Position numbers and translations under genes: made by a program. From the NCBI GenBank assembly GCA_951799425.1, contig OX637393.1, positions 33,285,244 to 33,349,243 on the forward strand: a DNA stretch of 64,000 bases, given 5' to 3'. The notes below the pieces were generated by a model. That model ran no database searches. It was not told the origin of the DNA and was given only the letters and a program-made list of their open reading frames with translations. Below, piece by piece: positions 54,436-64,000 of the stretch (the stretch's first letter is position 1; each line of letters starts with the position of its first letter). The DNA comes from Ilex aquifolium. Lineage: Eukaryota > Streptophyta > Magnoliopsida > Aquifoliales > Aquifoliaceae.

Positions 54436-55159
54436 GTGAAAACCATTTCTGGCTCTTCCAAGTGTGGCTCTATGCGTACTTCCCTAAGGTCGGAACCCTT
54501 GAAACCTTGCCTAACCTTAAGTACAAACCTTGGAAGTTGGAACTATGCCCATCGATTTCTATCTGCCCTAGCCTTATACATCGAAAAGACCTTTATTTCC
54601 TATTTCAAAATCTTCTTCACCCTCAGCAAAGATAGGGAAGAATCTCTATATACCCCTTTCTCTAAACTTCTCTATTCTTCTTCCCTCCTTGAGCCATTCT
54701 TTGCCGATCCAGACACTGCCTCAGATGAAGTCAATAAATTACAGCGCCTCTTTTTGGGGCAGTGTCTTACTACCTTGATATCTTCCTATTCAAGGTTCCA
54801 TTTCTGCCTCTAAGTTCTCCAATTGTAGCTTTTAAACCTACAGTCTTGGCCAGCTTGCAAGGCAATTTGGTTTGACCCAAAGCATTCTTCTCCCCTACAT
54901 TCACCCTTTCATCAATGAACCTACAAGTGAGAGGATGAAAATAAAGTCCCATATTTTAGTCCAGCAAATTTCCCATGCTTATGAGGAATTAATAGGGTCT
55001 TTCAAGTTCTTCCATTTCATCTCCAATCCATCCCAATCCTCTTTCTTTCTAGAGTGGTGGCAAAATATCTCAGCCTTGCTCTTCGTTCATCCCGTGGAAG
55101 AATATATATCCAGGCTTTGTTTCGATAATAGGCAGACAAACGAGACTTCTGCCAATTGA
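54436..55159 (+). pseudogene. Plant-mobile-domain-like remains
   Basis: Plus-strand stretches FWLFQVWLYAYFPKVGTLE (about 54444-54500), LYIEKTFISYFKIFFTLSKDREESLYTPFS (about 54574-54663) and VNKLQRLFLGQCLTTLI resemble the plant mobile domain (Pfam PMD, aminotransferase-like), in which GxLWLLQLW is the usual core. The reading shifts frame between these stretches. PMD genes are commonly carried by plant transposons and by gypsy elements. The region ends at the gag-only element near 55165. It could be part of Tat-3's antisense gene region or a captured gene; neither is shown. Confidence 0.4.
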
Positions 55160-55164
55160 AAAAA

Positions 55165-56712
55165 GAAATTACCTGAAGTATGCACAAATCAAAGTATGCT
55201 CACATATAATCCAAAAATGAAGTTCATGCATAAAAATGAAACAACCTTGGCATAATCTCATGAAAGGAATGTTAGGGCATTAGATAACAAACCAACTTCT
55301 CTTTTTCTTTAAAAATATGCATCCCCCATGCTTTCTCTAGATCAATTAGGACTTTCACGGGTTGTAATGAGGCCTTGGGGTGATATTGAGGTAAGTGAAA
55401 CGAAGGATATAGGATAACAAAGAGGGTTGTTCCGAGTGCATGACATTTATTTCGAAAAGATCTCCCTTTTATGGGATTTCTAGGCTAACACCATCACCAC
55501 ACTCTTTGTTTCTTTTCTTTCTTTCCTTAACATTTTCCTTTTTTCTTTGATCGTTCTTTTTTTTTTTTCCCTTTCTCTCTCATTTTTCTTGGATTTCTCA
55601 TTCTTTTTCATTCAACTCTTTGAGTTTCAAATCATTCATCCCTTTTGTTTGAGTTTCCATACCATACTTCCTTTTCTTTTATGATCACTCATTTTCAGCT
55701 CTAGGAACAACCAAGGTGAGATAGATATTTATCATTTTCATTGGCTTGGTCAAATGTATGGCATAGAAACAAATTTCAATTAAGGCTCAATCATGGCACT
55801 AGGGATAAATTTTTCACAAGAAAAAGGCAAAGGCTCAAAGCATTTCAAAGATGGCCTAAAATCATTTCTAGATAGGCATGAGAGAGCATTGTACATATCA
55901 AGACAAAGTCAATTAACTACCCAAATGCACCTAACCAAAACAAGCATAATGAGATTATTGAACAAATTTGGAATTTGAAAAATTGTTCCTTGAGTAAATG
56001 TAAGTTCCCTCCAAACAAGGATTGACATTAAAGCTTACATGGGTTCTTACTCATCTCCACTATTCATGTCAAGCACTAAATGTGAACTCAATCCATAAAT
56101 TGCCAAAATTACAAGTTCATGGTGCACTTATGGTTGAGTTCAAAAACAAACAAGTGTGTGATACTCTTAGCAATAGGATAAACTTCTATAATGTGCTCAT
56201 GTATTCAAAGTTCAAAATGAAGATCAAGTAATCACAAATCACATAACCATTAGGATAGGGGGATATAGTTCAATATTGGAACCAAAATTTTTCAAAATTT
56301 TCACATTTTCCATTATTCTATACAAAAAGTGGTGAAAAATGTAAATGGTGCACCTCACCCCCCAACTTGAACCATGCATTGTCCTCAATGCACAAGGAAT
56401 CATGCAATGAGAAAAATGAAAGTAACATGGGAAATGAGATACTCCCTTTTTTTTCATATATATACGTACATTAATGAAAAAAAATAAAAAATAAAACACA
56501 AAAAAGCTTGTTTACACCCCCCAACTTAGACTAGAACATGATACCCAATAAGATTTGCTACAATGATGCTCAAAGTGAAATGAGTCCAAACTAGGAAGAG
56601 GTAAACAACCTCCATGCTAAAATCTACAGTACAAAATTTATGAAAATAAAACTATAACAATAAAAGAAATCTAACTACTATGTACATGGAAACAAAACAA
56701 AAAGGGCTCATG
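55165..56712 (-). other. Non-coding 3' region of the gag-only element
   Basis: Closely similar on the minus strand to Athila-1 41330-42600, including GGAGGGAACTTACATTTACTC and GAGCACATTATAGAAGTT blocks. It contains the conserved hairpin at 56375-56392 and two C-rich, polypurine-like tracts (minus-strand AGTTGGGGGG) at about 56356-56367 and 56516-56526. No gene. Confidence 0.75.
56375..56392 (-). ncRNA. Conserved CATTG-AGGA-CAATG hairpin, gag-only element
   Basis: On the minus strand TGCATTGAGGACAATGCA, identical to the Athila-1 copy, followed 10 bases later by AAGTTGGGGGG. Confidence 0.5.
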
Positions 56713-57690
56713 TCAATCCGGCTTCAATTCGGATATGAGCTTGCGCCCATTGATTTTTTTCATTTTAAAATTTTTTTGTTGTATAAATGCCCTTCCTACC
56801 CAATCTATCCAAACATAGTAAGGATAATGATTCAAAATTCTCAACCAAACACAAGTGTAGGCAAGTTCATGCAATCCCAACAATGGAGTGTAAAATTTCT
56901 CTTTATAAGTTTCTACACTTAACTCCATTGCAATGCCCTCCCCAAGTTGAGAAATGTGAATATCAACACCACTCTTAGATGGAAAAATGATCTTGGACTC
57001 ATTATCCTCATGTGAGATAATATATTCATTAAATTTTTCACAATCTAGAGTGGTGGGAGATTCAACATCAATATGCATTCCATTGGGATGATCATTCTCA
57101 ATACATTGACTATGCTCAAGATGTTGTTCTTCATGCATAGCAATTATGGCATTAGTCAATGTATTAAGTTGTTGGGTTATTTGGGCAATGAATTCCATTT
57201 GGTATTGCATAAAATCGCACAAAATATTTTCCAATTCTTCTTCGGTTGAGTCCACGTATGTTGGATAGTGGCAAAATTCATTTGGTAGTGTGAGATTGGA
57301 TGAAAAATTATAAGGTTCATTCTTCCAACCATAACTCGGATAACTCGATGTAACATAATGGTTGGGGTAAAAATTTTCGGAGGCCAAAATTGAATTTGAA
57401 CATTCGCATGCAAAATTTTGAACCGAATAATTTATTGGGCACTCACTCGTGATGTGTCCATACTCACCACAAATCTCGCAAACGTTTTCAAAATAAGGGG
57501 CATTTATTGGGCACTCACTAGTGATGTATCCATACTCACCACAAATCTCGAAAATGTTTTCAAAATAAGGGGCATTTATTGGGCACTCACTAGTGATGTG
57601 CTCATACTCATCACAAATCTCACACACATTTTCATAATATGGGGCATTTGATACATTTTCATAAAAATAATAAGACATTACATAAAACAC
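56713..57690 (-). CDS. Gag-like ORF with three tandem zinc-knuckle units
   Basis: 325 codons, open. Residues about 20-90 hold three tandem 24-residue units of the form CEICGEYGHITSECPI, i.e. CX2CX4HX4C-type knuckles, each preceded by NAPYxEN. Next comes SYPSYGWKNEPYNF, comparable to Athila gag tails, then a predicted helix EEELENILCDFMQYQMEFIAQ and an acidic stretch. The C-terminal 70 residues include LLGLHELAYTCVWLRILNHYP and a basic end KKINGRKLISELKPD. No protease, RT or integrase motifs. It would act as nucleocapsid-like RNA-binding protein if made; only remains of a longer gag may be present. As part of an LTR element it is treated as a fossil. Confidence 0.65.
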   Translation of the reverse strand: MFYVMSYYFYENVSNAPYYENVCEICDEYEHITSECPINAPYFENIFEICGEYGYITSECPINAPYFENVCEICGEYGHITSECPINYSVQNFACECSNSILASENFYPNHYVTSSYPSYGWKNEPYNFSSNLTLPNEFCHYPTYVDSTEEELENILCDFMQYQMEFIAQITQQLNTLTNAIIAMHEEQHLEHSQCIENDHPNGMHIDVESPTTLDCEKFNEYIISHEDNESKIIFPSKSGVDIHISQLGEGIAMELSVETYKEKFYTPLLGLHELAYTCVWLRILNHYPYYVWIDWVGRAFIQQKNFKMKKINGRKLISELKPD

Positions 57691-57799
57691 AAGCTATTTA
57701 CAAACTATTTACAAAAGAAACGACATACCTTGGCCCGTGATGAAAATCACGAGACTTACCTATGCCGTCCAAAATCACCTTGAACTCGACGCTTAACCT

Positions 57800-57817
57800 T
57801 CCCCGGCAACGGCGCCA
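57800..57817 (-). other. Primer binding site of the gag-only element
   Basis: TGGCGCCGTTGCCGGGGA on the minus strand, four bases inside the LTR; identical to those of Athila-2 and Athila-3. Confidence 0.88.
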
Positions 57818-57821
57818 AAAA

Positions 57822-59587
57822 TGCTTGACAAAATACCTTGTTGTTTCCTAACCTCTAAAAACCATCCCTTAGCATGTGTAGTGTATGGACAAAGGGATTG
57901 TCACTCTCCCTTGGGATGATATGGGAGATAGGGCAACGGAATGGTGGTAATGAAAATGGAATGAAATGTACAAAATGTGTGTGTGGTGAACAAAAGTGCT
58001 CCCTAAGCGCAAGGAGTCTTTTGTTTGTCATGTTTTACTTGGAAGAGTATTCCAAGGTCGTCTCCTTAGGGAAGGAAAGGTCAAGTTGTGTGAAAGTGAT
58101 TTTGGAGAACAAAAGGGAAAAATGTAAAATCTTTTATTTGAGTTTTGTGAGTGAAGTTTTTGAATGAAAATGCAATGAAAATAAGTGTTGGCTAATCCAA
58201 AGGGTTCACTCCAATGAGAATCCCAACTCAACTCGAAACCTTCCTCCAATGGTGCTTAGATGAACGATTGATTCGTGGGAAGCTAGGGACGAGATGGAGG
58301 TGAGGATTCAAGCATACACCGTGACAATGCCTACGGTGTATCAAGAATTCACAACCAAATGGAGGTGAGGATCCAAGCATAACCCGTGACCAGGCCTACG
58401 GGATATCAAAGACTCACAACCACGTCCACTCTCAACCCAGTCAAACCGAACCACCGTACACCGAGTGGAGGAAAAAAAAAGAGTTGAAACGGAATCCTCA
58501 CGGGGAGGTCTCCCTTGGATTAACCAACTTAAAATCTAGCTACTCATACTTGAAGGAAGGCATACAATATGTAAAGAGACATGTAGAAGAAATAAAGCAT
58601 GAAACTTAAATGAATGCAATAAAACTTAAACTAAGAAGAAAAATATTCAATACCCATTTTAAAACTAAGAAATGAAGAAAGCTTGACACAACAATGGTGA
58701 AATGAAGAACATGTAATTAAACTTGCAATATTCTTGAAATAAAAGAGATTACAATGCAGGAAATAAAGATTACAAGAGGTCTACAACTTACTACAATGAA
58801 ATGGGAGAAGAAAATGCAAAAATATAAATTTTATCTCTCTAGCACTATTCATCATCTTCTTTATTGAGCTAAGACTACTCCTAAGCTTAGGTAGCCACCC
58901 CCCTTTGATCTTGTGTGAATGCTGAATATATGGAGCAGGAAGACTTGCATTTTCGTCCATGGAGGGTCCCCTAGCCTGAGAGAGCAGACCTCCCATCAAT
59001 GGGGTGCAGGAGGAATGGGCTGGACAGAGGGGTTGCAGAGCTTGTCTGCACACCCAGCTCCTCTTCTCTTCTCTCTCCTCATTGATCACCTAGGCTCCAA
59101 ACTTTCAATCAAGGGTGTAAAAGGGGTGAATAATGTTGTGGGTGTGTCAGGGAAGCATGGGAGGTCTGTTGGTGGGACCCTCAAAGCAGCAGACATGAGT
59201 TGCAGAGCATTTGGGCAGATCAGGCAAAGCCTACCGGTACGCGTACCGGTATGTCGAACTCCAGTTGCTTTAGCATACTGGTACGTATACCGGTACACTG
59301 AACTCCAGTAGCCTTAGCGTACTGGTACGCGTACCGGTACGGTTTGGCTGACTTCTTGATTTTCTGATTTCCTCATCTCCTGAGCTATCCCCAAGCTACC
59401 TTTTCATCCTCATTTGTCTCAAATGGTTTGGGAAGGCTTTAAGAAGCCTAATTTAGCACCTTTTAATTGCAAACACCAAATATCATCGTTAAGAACTGAA
59501 TTAACCCAACTCCCATCATTTAATCTCCAAAAGCAATTAAAATAAGATGATTAGCACATAAAAATATACAAAGTTTTGTGCTAATCA
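57822..59587 (-). repeat. 5' LTR of the gag-only element
   Basis: 1766 bases from TGCTTGACAAAATACC to TTTTGTGCTAATCA. Related to the LTRs of Athila-1 and the solo LTR at 47350-49282. U3 (high-coordinate side) carries GTACCGGTAC/ACGCGT palindromes at 59229-59342. Confidence 0.85.
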
Positions 59588-61740
59588 GTACCCCGAGAAT
59601 GTATCCATAAAAGAGAGCAACTTGTAACCAACTGTGGCATCTACCAGGATGTCGATTCTTGGAAGTGGAAATCAATCCTTTGGGTAGGGCTTTGTTTAGA
59701 TTAGTGAAATCTACACAAAGCTGCCATTTTTCACTTTTCTTTTTCACCAATACCACGTTGGCTAGCCATAATGGATATTGGATTTCTCTAACATTTTTGG
59801 CATCCAAAAACATTGTAACCTCTTCTTTTATTGTTGGATTGCATTCTAGGGTGAAGCTTTGTTGCTTTTGCTGAATTGGCTTAAAATTTGGATTAACATT
59901 CAGCTGTGAACAATTGTTGTGGGGTCAATCCTCTCATATCGGATTGACTTCAAGCGAAGAAGTCCCTATTAGAGTTGAGAAACTCTATCAACGAAGCCCT
60001 CAGGCTTTCTTCAAGCATTTTTTTTTATGAAGGTGACCTTCTTAGAAGAGTTTTCGATCTGGATGGGTTTTAAGTATTCTACAAGCTATAGGCGTTCTGG
60101 GTCCTGTCTATGATCTGGGGAACATACTTGGAGGGTTTCCTGTTGTTTTTCCCTCATGGAGGACATGTAACACTCTCGGGCTATAATCTGCCCTCATGGT
60201 ATTGAGGCTTGGGCGACCCAAGATGACATTGTACGCCGAAAGATAGTCCAGTACCAATAAATTTTTCATGATTGTAGTCTGTCGTGGGGCCTGCCCTTAA
60301 AGATGGATCCAATGGGATGAGCCTTCTCCCTTGAGAATTCGATGACTGGCGCAACTACTGGGGTTAGTCTTTCTCTGCCAATGTTCAGCTTGTCAAAGGC
60401 TAGAGCAAATATTATAAATGTCGAGCTCCCACTGTCTACAAGAACCCTTTTTATGGCGTAATTGGCGATCATCAAGGTAACCACCTATGGATCGTCGTGC
60501 GGGTACTGAAAACAATTCAAATCTCCTTTAGAGAAAATCATCGGAGGGTCCGTTTGGAACTTCTTCCCTAGATTTACCGAGTTCACATCTATCTTGGACT
60601 TTATTCTCTGAGCATGAGCTCGCCTAGCAGAACTACTATCTCCTCCCCTACTAGTTGCTGGTGTAGGACTTCCTCTTGGTGGGGTTGAGTGTCGTTCCTC
60701 TCTTGTCTCCGGCGCTATATATACCTCCCAAGGTTTCCTTGTGGAATTAGATCTTTTATTTGGTCCCTTAGGACCTAGCAAACTTTCATGTTGTGGACGT
60801 GGTCCCTATGGAAGCGACAGTACTAGTCCCTGGACCTCTTATGGATGCGTATTCATCTTCCTTGACCATTGGAGGATCCTTTCATCCTATATCTAGAAGA
60901 GGACCTACTCTACAGAGGTGTTTAAGGGAGTGTACTTCTGATCTAGGTCATTGGGAATACGAGGACCTAGTCGATCTCTTTCACTGACCTTCTCAATACG
61001 GTTCTTCTTGGGACTCCTAGCTCTTTCCTTCTTACTTGATGGGTCCTTCCTCCTTTTTTCATCTCGTCGTTCATCTCATCTATCCTCCTAGCTCCTCTGA
61101 GCTAGGAGAGTATCTTCAACATTCATGTAGCGCTGGACTCTTGCCAAGAGCTCTACTATGGATGTGGGCAGTTCTTTGGAGAGAGCGAAGAGGAATTGGG
61201 AAGATTTCAATCCTCCCATAAAAGTGGTTAGGTTAACCTTGTCATCTACATTATCAATTTGTAGAGACTCCTTAGTGAAGCGATTGACATATTCCCGAAG
61301 CGCCTCTCCCCTGGACTGCTTTACATTTAGGAGGTAGGTCGGGGGTCGTCTATGGGCCTATCCTCCGATGAAGTGCGAGATGAAAGAGATGCTCAACTCA
61401 CCAAATTTATCAATTGAGCTTGTCTTCAACTTATTAAACTAGTGTCTTGCCGTTCCTTTAAGTGTGGTGGGAAAAGGTTGGCACATGATTTGGTTTGGGA
61501 TATTGTGGAGCATCATTAGAGATTTGTAAGTTTCTAGATGATCTAATGGGTCATTTGTTCTATCAAACATATCAATGACCAACATCTTGAACCTCTCTGG
61601 TATAGGGTAATTCAGAACTTCCTGTGTGAATGGTGACTCGGTATACTGGACTAGGGCCTCGATGACTGTGGGGGCCTGGGCTTTTATTGTGTTTATGGCG
61701 TTCCCTAACTTTTCATTCATTTCACAGAAGTTTCGCTCCC
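59588..61740 (-). mobile_element. Tat-3 fragment (RT, protease, gag)
   Basis: Minus-strand Tat-type remains in the same order as Tat-2. RT lies at about 59813-59588 (YPLWLANVVLVKKKSEKWQLCVDFTNLN), protease near 60484-60266 (VDSGSSTFIIFALAFDKLNIGRERL), the knuckle near 60825-60780 (CRFHRDHVHNMKVC type) and gag at 61720-61439 (YTESPFTQEVLNYPIPERFKM). It is cut on the left by the gag-only element and on the right by Athila-3. Broken at many points (roughly ten). Confidence 0.85.
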
Positions 61741-62006
61741 TGATTAACCCTAATTAATGCAAAATGTAATTAAATTAAAAGGTCAATTATGTAATTAAAT
61801 AAAGTTAAACTAGTCAAAATAAATCTAATTAGGGTTAATGTGTGAATTAAGGATAATGCATTGAATGTTGTTCTTTTCAGGTTTTTATGCGTCAAAACGA
61901 CGGGAGCCAATTATCAAAGCATGGAGAGCAACTTATCAAAGCATAGGGTGTAAATTATTAAAGCTCAAAACAAAGGGAGATCAAAGTGTAAATCAAGATT
62001 TTCTTG

Positions 62007-62228
62007 ATATTTGTAATTAAATATCTTTTAGGATAAATATCTTTTAGGATATTTGTAATTAAATATCTTTTAGGATAAATATCTTTTAGGATATTTGTAA
62101 TTAAATATCTTTTAGGATAAATATCTTTTAGGATATTTGTAATTAAATATCTTTTAGGATAAATATCTTTTAGGATATTTGTAATTAAATATATTTTAGG
62201 ATAAATATCTTTTAGGATATTTGTAATT
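62007..62228. repeat. 42-base tandem array in Athila-3 U3
   Basis: About five copies of a 42-base AT-rich unit built from ATATCTTTTAGGATA and GATATTTGTAATTAAATATC; the latter is an inverted repeat with a seven-pair stem. The array ends nine bases before the TATA box. Confidence 0.88.
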
Positions 62229-62236
62229 TGGATGCC

Positions 62237-62244
62237 TATAAATA
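62237..62244 (+). promoter_or_regulatory. TATA box of Athila-3
   Basis: TATAAATA in GCCTATAAATACCCCCC, with transcription expected around 30 bases downstream. Convincing spacing and context. Confidence 0.75.
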
Positions 62245-62392
62245 CCCCCCTTGGGGGCTTGTAATGGGCATCCTTCTCTTGTTTCATTTTTCTTGTAAAG
62301 AACATTTCTTCCTAGTGGAAAACACTCCAAAGGTCTTGAATCTTTTTCTTGAATCATCTTTCAAGTATTATTGCTTTATTTACTTTCTTGAG

Positions 62393-62657
62393 TTATTGTT
62401 TTCTTTTTATTAGATCTTGGTTGTGAATTAAACACCAAGAAGTTATTGTTTTCTTTTATGTTTTAGATCTTGGTTGTGAATTAAACACCAAGAAGTTATT
62501 GTTTTCTTTTATGTTTTTATTATATCTTGGTTGTGGATTAAACACCAAGAAGTTGTTGTTTTCTTTTTATTAGATCTTGGTTGTGAATTAAACACCAAGA
62601 AGTTATTGTTTTCTTTTATGTTTTTATTATATCTTGGTTGTGGATTAAACACCAAGT
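62393..62657. repeat. 50-57-base tandem repeat in Athila-3 R/U5
   Basis: Five copies of a unit with GTTATTGTTTTCTTTTA and AGATCTTGGTTGTGAATTAA followed by ACACCAAGAA. Two length classes alternate. It lies in the transcribed leader. Confidence 0.85.
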
Positions 62658-63575
62658 ATTTATTGCTTTCTTTTAATTTAAGTATTGTTTTCTTTTACTT
62701 CCATTGTTGGAGCTTCCTTCTTCCCCTTAGAGGAGTGAAACTCTTCCACTTTTCTAGAGCTTTACCAAAGCCGTGAAGGGTGGAACGTGATTCACTCATT
62801 CTTTGTCGAAGATCGGCTCTTTGTTTAGCTATTTTACTTTAAAGCATTTCACTTCTAGTGCTTGAGCATTTTACTTTGTAACACCTTTTGGGGATGAGTA
62901 TCATTCATCATTCTAGCTTTACCATAGCTATGAAGGGTGAGTAGTCCTCATTCACTCTTTGGGAAGGGATGATAGATATGTAAAAGATTAATCCGGACAT
63001 TATGTTTGTGTATCACCTTTATGCTTAAATGTTCTATACTCCACTTGATTTTTGGGTGATTGAATGCACCTAGCAAAGTAAAGGTACTTTGTATAATCAA
63101 CGGATCTTTCTATGATAAATGGATGACTCCTACATGGAAAGATCCATTGATTCAAGGCAAGTACCCTAACTAACTCTTCATGACAAACTTTCAATATCCA
63201 CCATTATTGCACTTCATTCCTATCTTCCGATTAATTTGCCGTTGACACGGGAGTTAATTGAGTTATAAAGCATAAACATAATGCACCGGATAATCAACTA
63301 CATATTCTGATTCCCGAACCAAAGAGTGTTTGTTACATTTAATCATCTTATATTTTGTCTAGCAAAATACCCATTGGAAAGAATCTTACATTCTATCCAA
63401 AACTTCCCACAACTTCAAAATCATAATATTTCCAATTACAAGTCTTTCTCACTATTTACTTCAAAGAACACCAACCATAGTTCCCTGAGGATTCGACTCT
63501 GGACTCAAACCAGATTATTACTACAACTTGACCGCCTGCACTTGGGTGTACACATTTCGGATCAAGTCAAGTTTT

Positions 63576-63593
63576 TGGCGCCGTTGCCGGGGA
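63576..63593 (+). other. Primer binding site of Athila-3
   Basis: TGGCGCCGTTGCCGGGGA, six bases after the LTR. Confidence 0.92.
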
Positions 63594-63699
63594 ACCATAA
63601 AAGGTGCTCTTTTTAGAAAAAGGTGAAAAAAAAAAAAAAAAAAAACCTCTCTTTTTGTGTATATTTTTGCCTTATTGTGAATAATTTTTTTTTTTTTTT

Positions 63700-64000
63700 A
63701 TGACTGACACCAATCGCCTCTATCCAAATTTGCCTGCTGAATCTTCTGGGTCTGTAAATCAACTTGAACCACCTTCACCCAAATCAGAAGCCGACTCTTG
63801 TAACTTCAATATGGCAAATATTGATAGGCAGGGTGAAGATCATGTGAGAGAGGGGGAAGTACCCAACATTCGAACATTGCGAGATTACTTACATCCCACA
63901 AGGAATAGTGTCCCCTCTTGTTTTATTTTTCCTGAAAATGCTCCCCTCTTTACTGTAAAGCCGGGGACAGTGCAGTTATTGCCCGTGTTTCATGGATTGG
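63700..64000 (+). CDS. Athila-3 gag, N-terminal part (runs off window)
   Basis: Opens with MTDTNRLYPNLPAE at 63700 after a long T-run and stays open to the window end. It carries TLRDYLHPTRNSVPSC and FTVKPGTVQLLPVFHG, the signature of Athila gag N-termini, parallel to REFLQPTQSTTPSC and KPGMLQLLPTFHGI in Athila-1. Confidence 0.85.
   Translation, partial: MTDTNRLYPNLPAESSGSVNQLEPPSPKSEADSCNFNMANIDRQGEDHVREGEVPNIRTLRDYLHPTRNSVPSCFIFPENAPLFTVKPGTVQLLPVFHGL

Larger units (their letters stand above)
55165..59587 (-). mobile_element. Gag-only, non-autonomous Athila-like element (TR-GAG type)
   Basis: Minus-strand element with a 5' LTR at 57822-59587, an exact Athila primer site (57800-57817), one gag-like ORF (57690-56713) and about 1.5 kb of non-coding sequence related to Athila-1's 3' region. 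There is no pol. This matches the TR-GAG class of plant non-autonomous LTR elements. It lies against the Tat-3 RT region on the right. Its left end (about 55165) is not resolved and no 3' LTR was recognised. It must rely on enzymes from an autonomous Athila relative. Confidence 0.7.
61741..63569 (+). repeat. Athila-3 5' LTR
   Basis: 1829 bases, ends TCGGATCAAGTCA. Holds a 42-base repeat array, a TATA box and a second tandem repeat (separate entries). From 62700 to 63569 it is non-coding R/U5 sequence with GTGAAGGGTG-type repeats near 62774 and 62931. Confidence 0.85.
61741..64000 (+). mobile_element. Athila-3: 5' LTR, primer site and gag start (runs off window)
   Basis: Begins TGATTAACCCTAATTAATGC after CTCCC (61736-61740), the expected left target copy. 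The LTR ends about 63569; an exact Athila primer site and an Athila gag start follow. The rest lies beyond the window, so wholeness cannot be judged. Confidence 0.88.

Overview
This window is plant nuclear DNA made almost wholly of Ty3/gypsy LTR retrotransposons stacked inside one another. Evidence for a plant is the pairing of Athila-type and Tat-type elements (Tat has two RNase H domains and an antisense gene region), chromovirus gag-pol, and plant-type primer binding sites. I found no convincing host gene, rRNA or tRNA gene, or CRISPR array. The species cannot be named from this stretch. All LTR elements are treated as fossils; only one looks whole.

Layout of the main block. The outermost element, Tat-1 (minus strand), is present at 1-945 and again at 51386-53148. 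Its gag region is split by a 50,440-base block (946-51385) that begins TG, ends CA and is flanked by near-identical 5-base target copies. The ends of that block belong to LTR element B (minus; probably chromovirus, inner structure only partly resolved). Inside B lies chromovirus C (minus, about 2953-49473). C holds a solo LTR at 4897-7186, another solo LTR at 47350-49282, and the 38-kb Athila-1 (plus, 8328-46619). Athila-1 in turn holds Tat-2 (minus, 10170-23995) and Athila-2 (minus, 28561-40047). This is five layers deep, and most junctions still show their 5-base target duplication.

Tat-2 is the striking element. Its two 711-base LTRs differ at only two positions by eye, its 1823-codon gag-pol frame is open, and two related genes run antisense between pol and the 3' LTR. 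Both antisense genes have a gypsy-type 'putative transposase' domain, then a basic RKRK nuclear signal, then a coiled coil. Between pol and these genes is a tandem array whose 54-base unit holds two perfect hairpins.

The right part (53149-64000) holds a decayed patch with plant-mobile-domain-like coding remains (53500-55160), a gag-only non-autonomous Athila-like element (55165-59587), a Tat-3 fragment (59588-61740), and the start of Athila-3 (61741 to the window end).

The pattern I find most worth following is that Athila-1, Athila-2 and Tat-2 each carry their own six-base palindrome motif (ACCGGT, AGCGCT, GAGCTC) as a short array in U3 of the LTR and again in the internal region 3' of pol. 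In the two Athila elements the internal copy sits just ahead of the third ORF, and in Athila-2 a TATA-like box follows it. Athila-3 also has a hairpin repeat array ending just before its TATA box. This suggests modular palindrome arrays acting as movable promoter parts. The idea is an inference from sequence alone.
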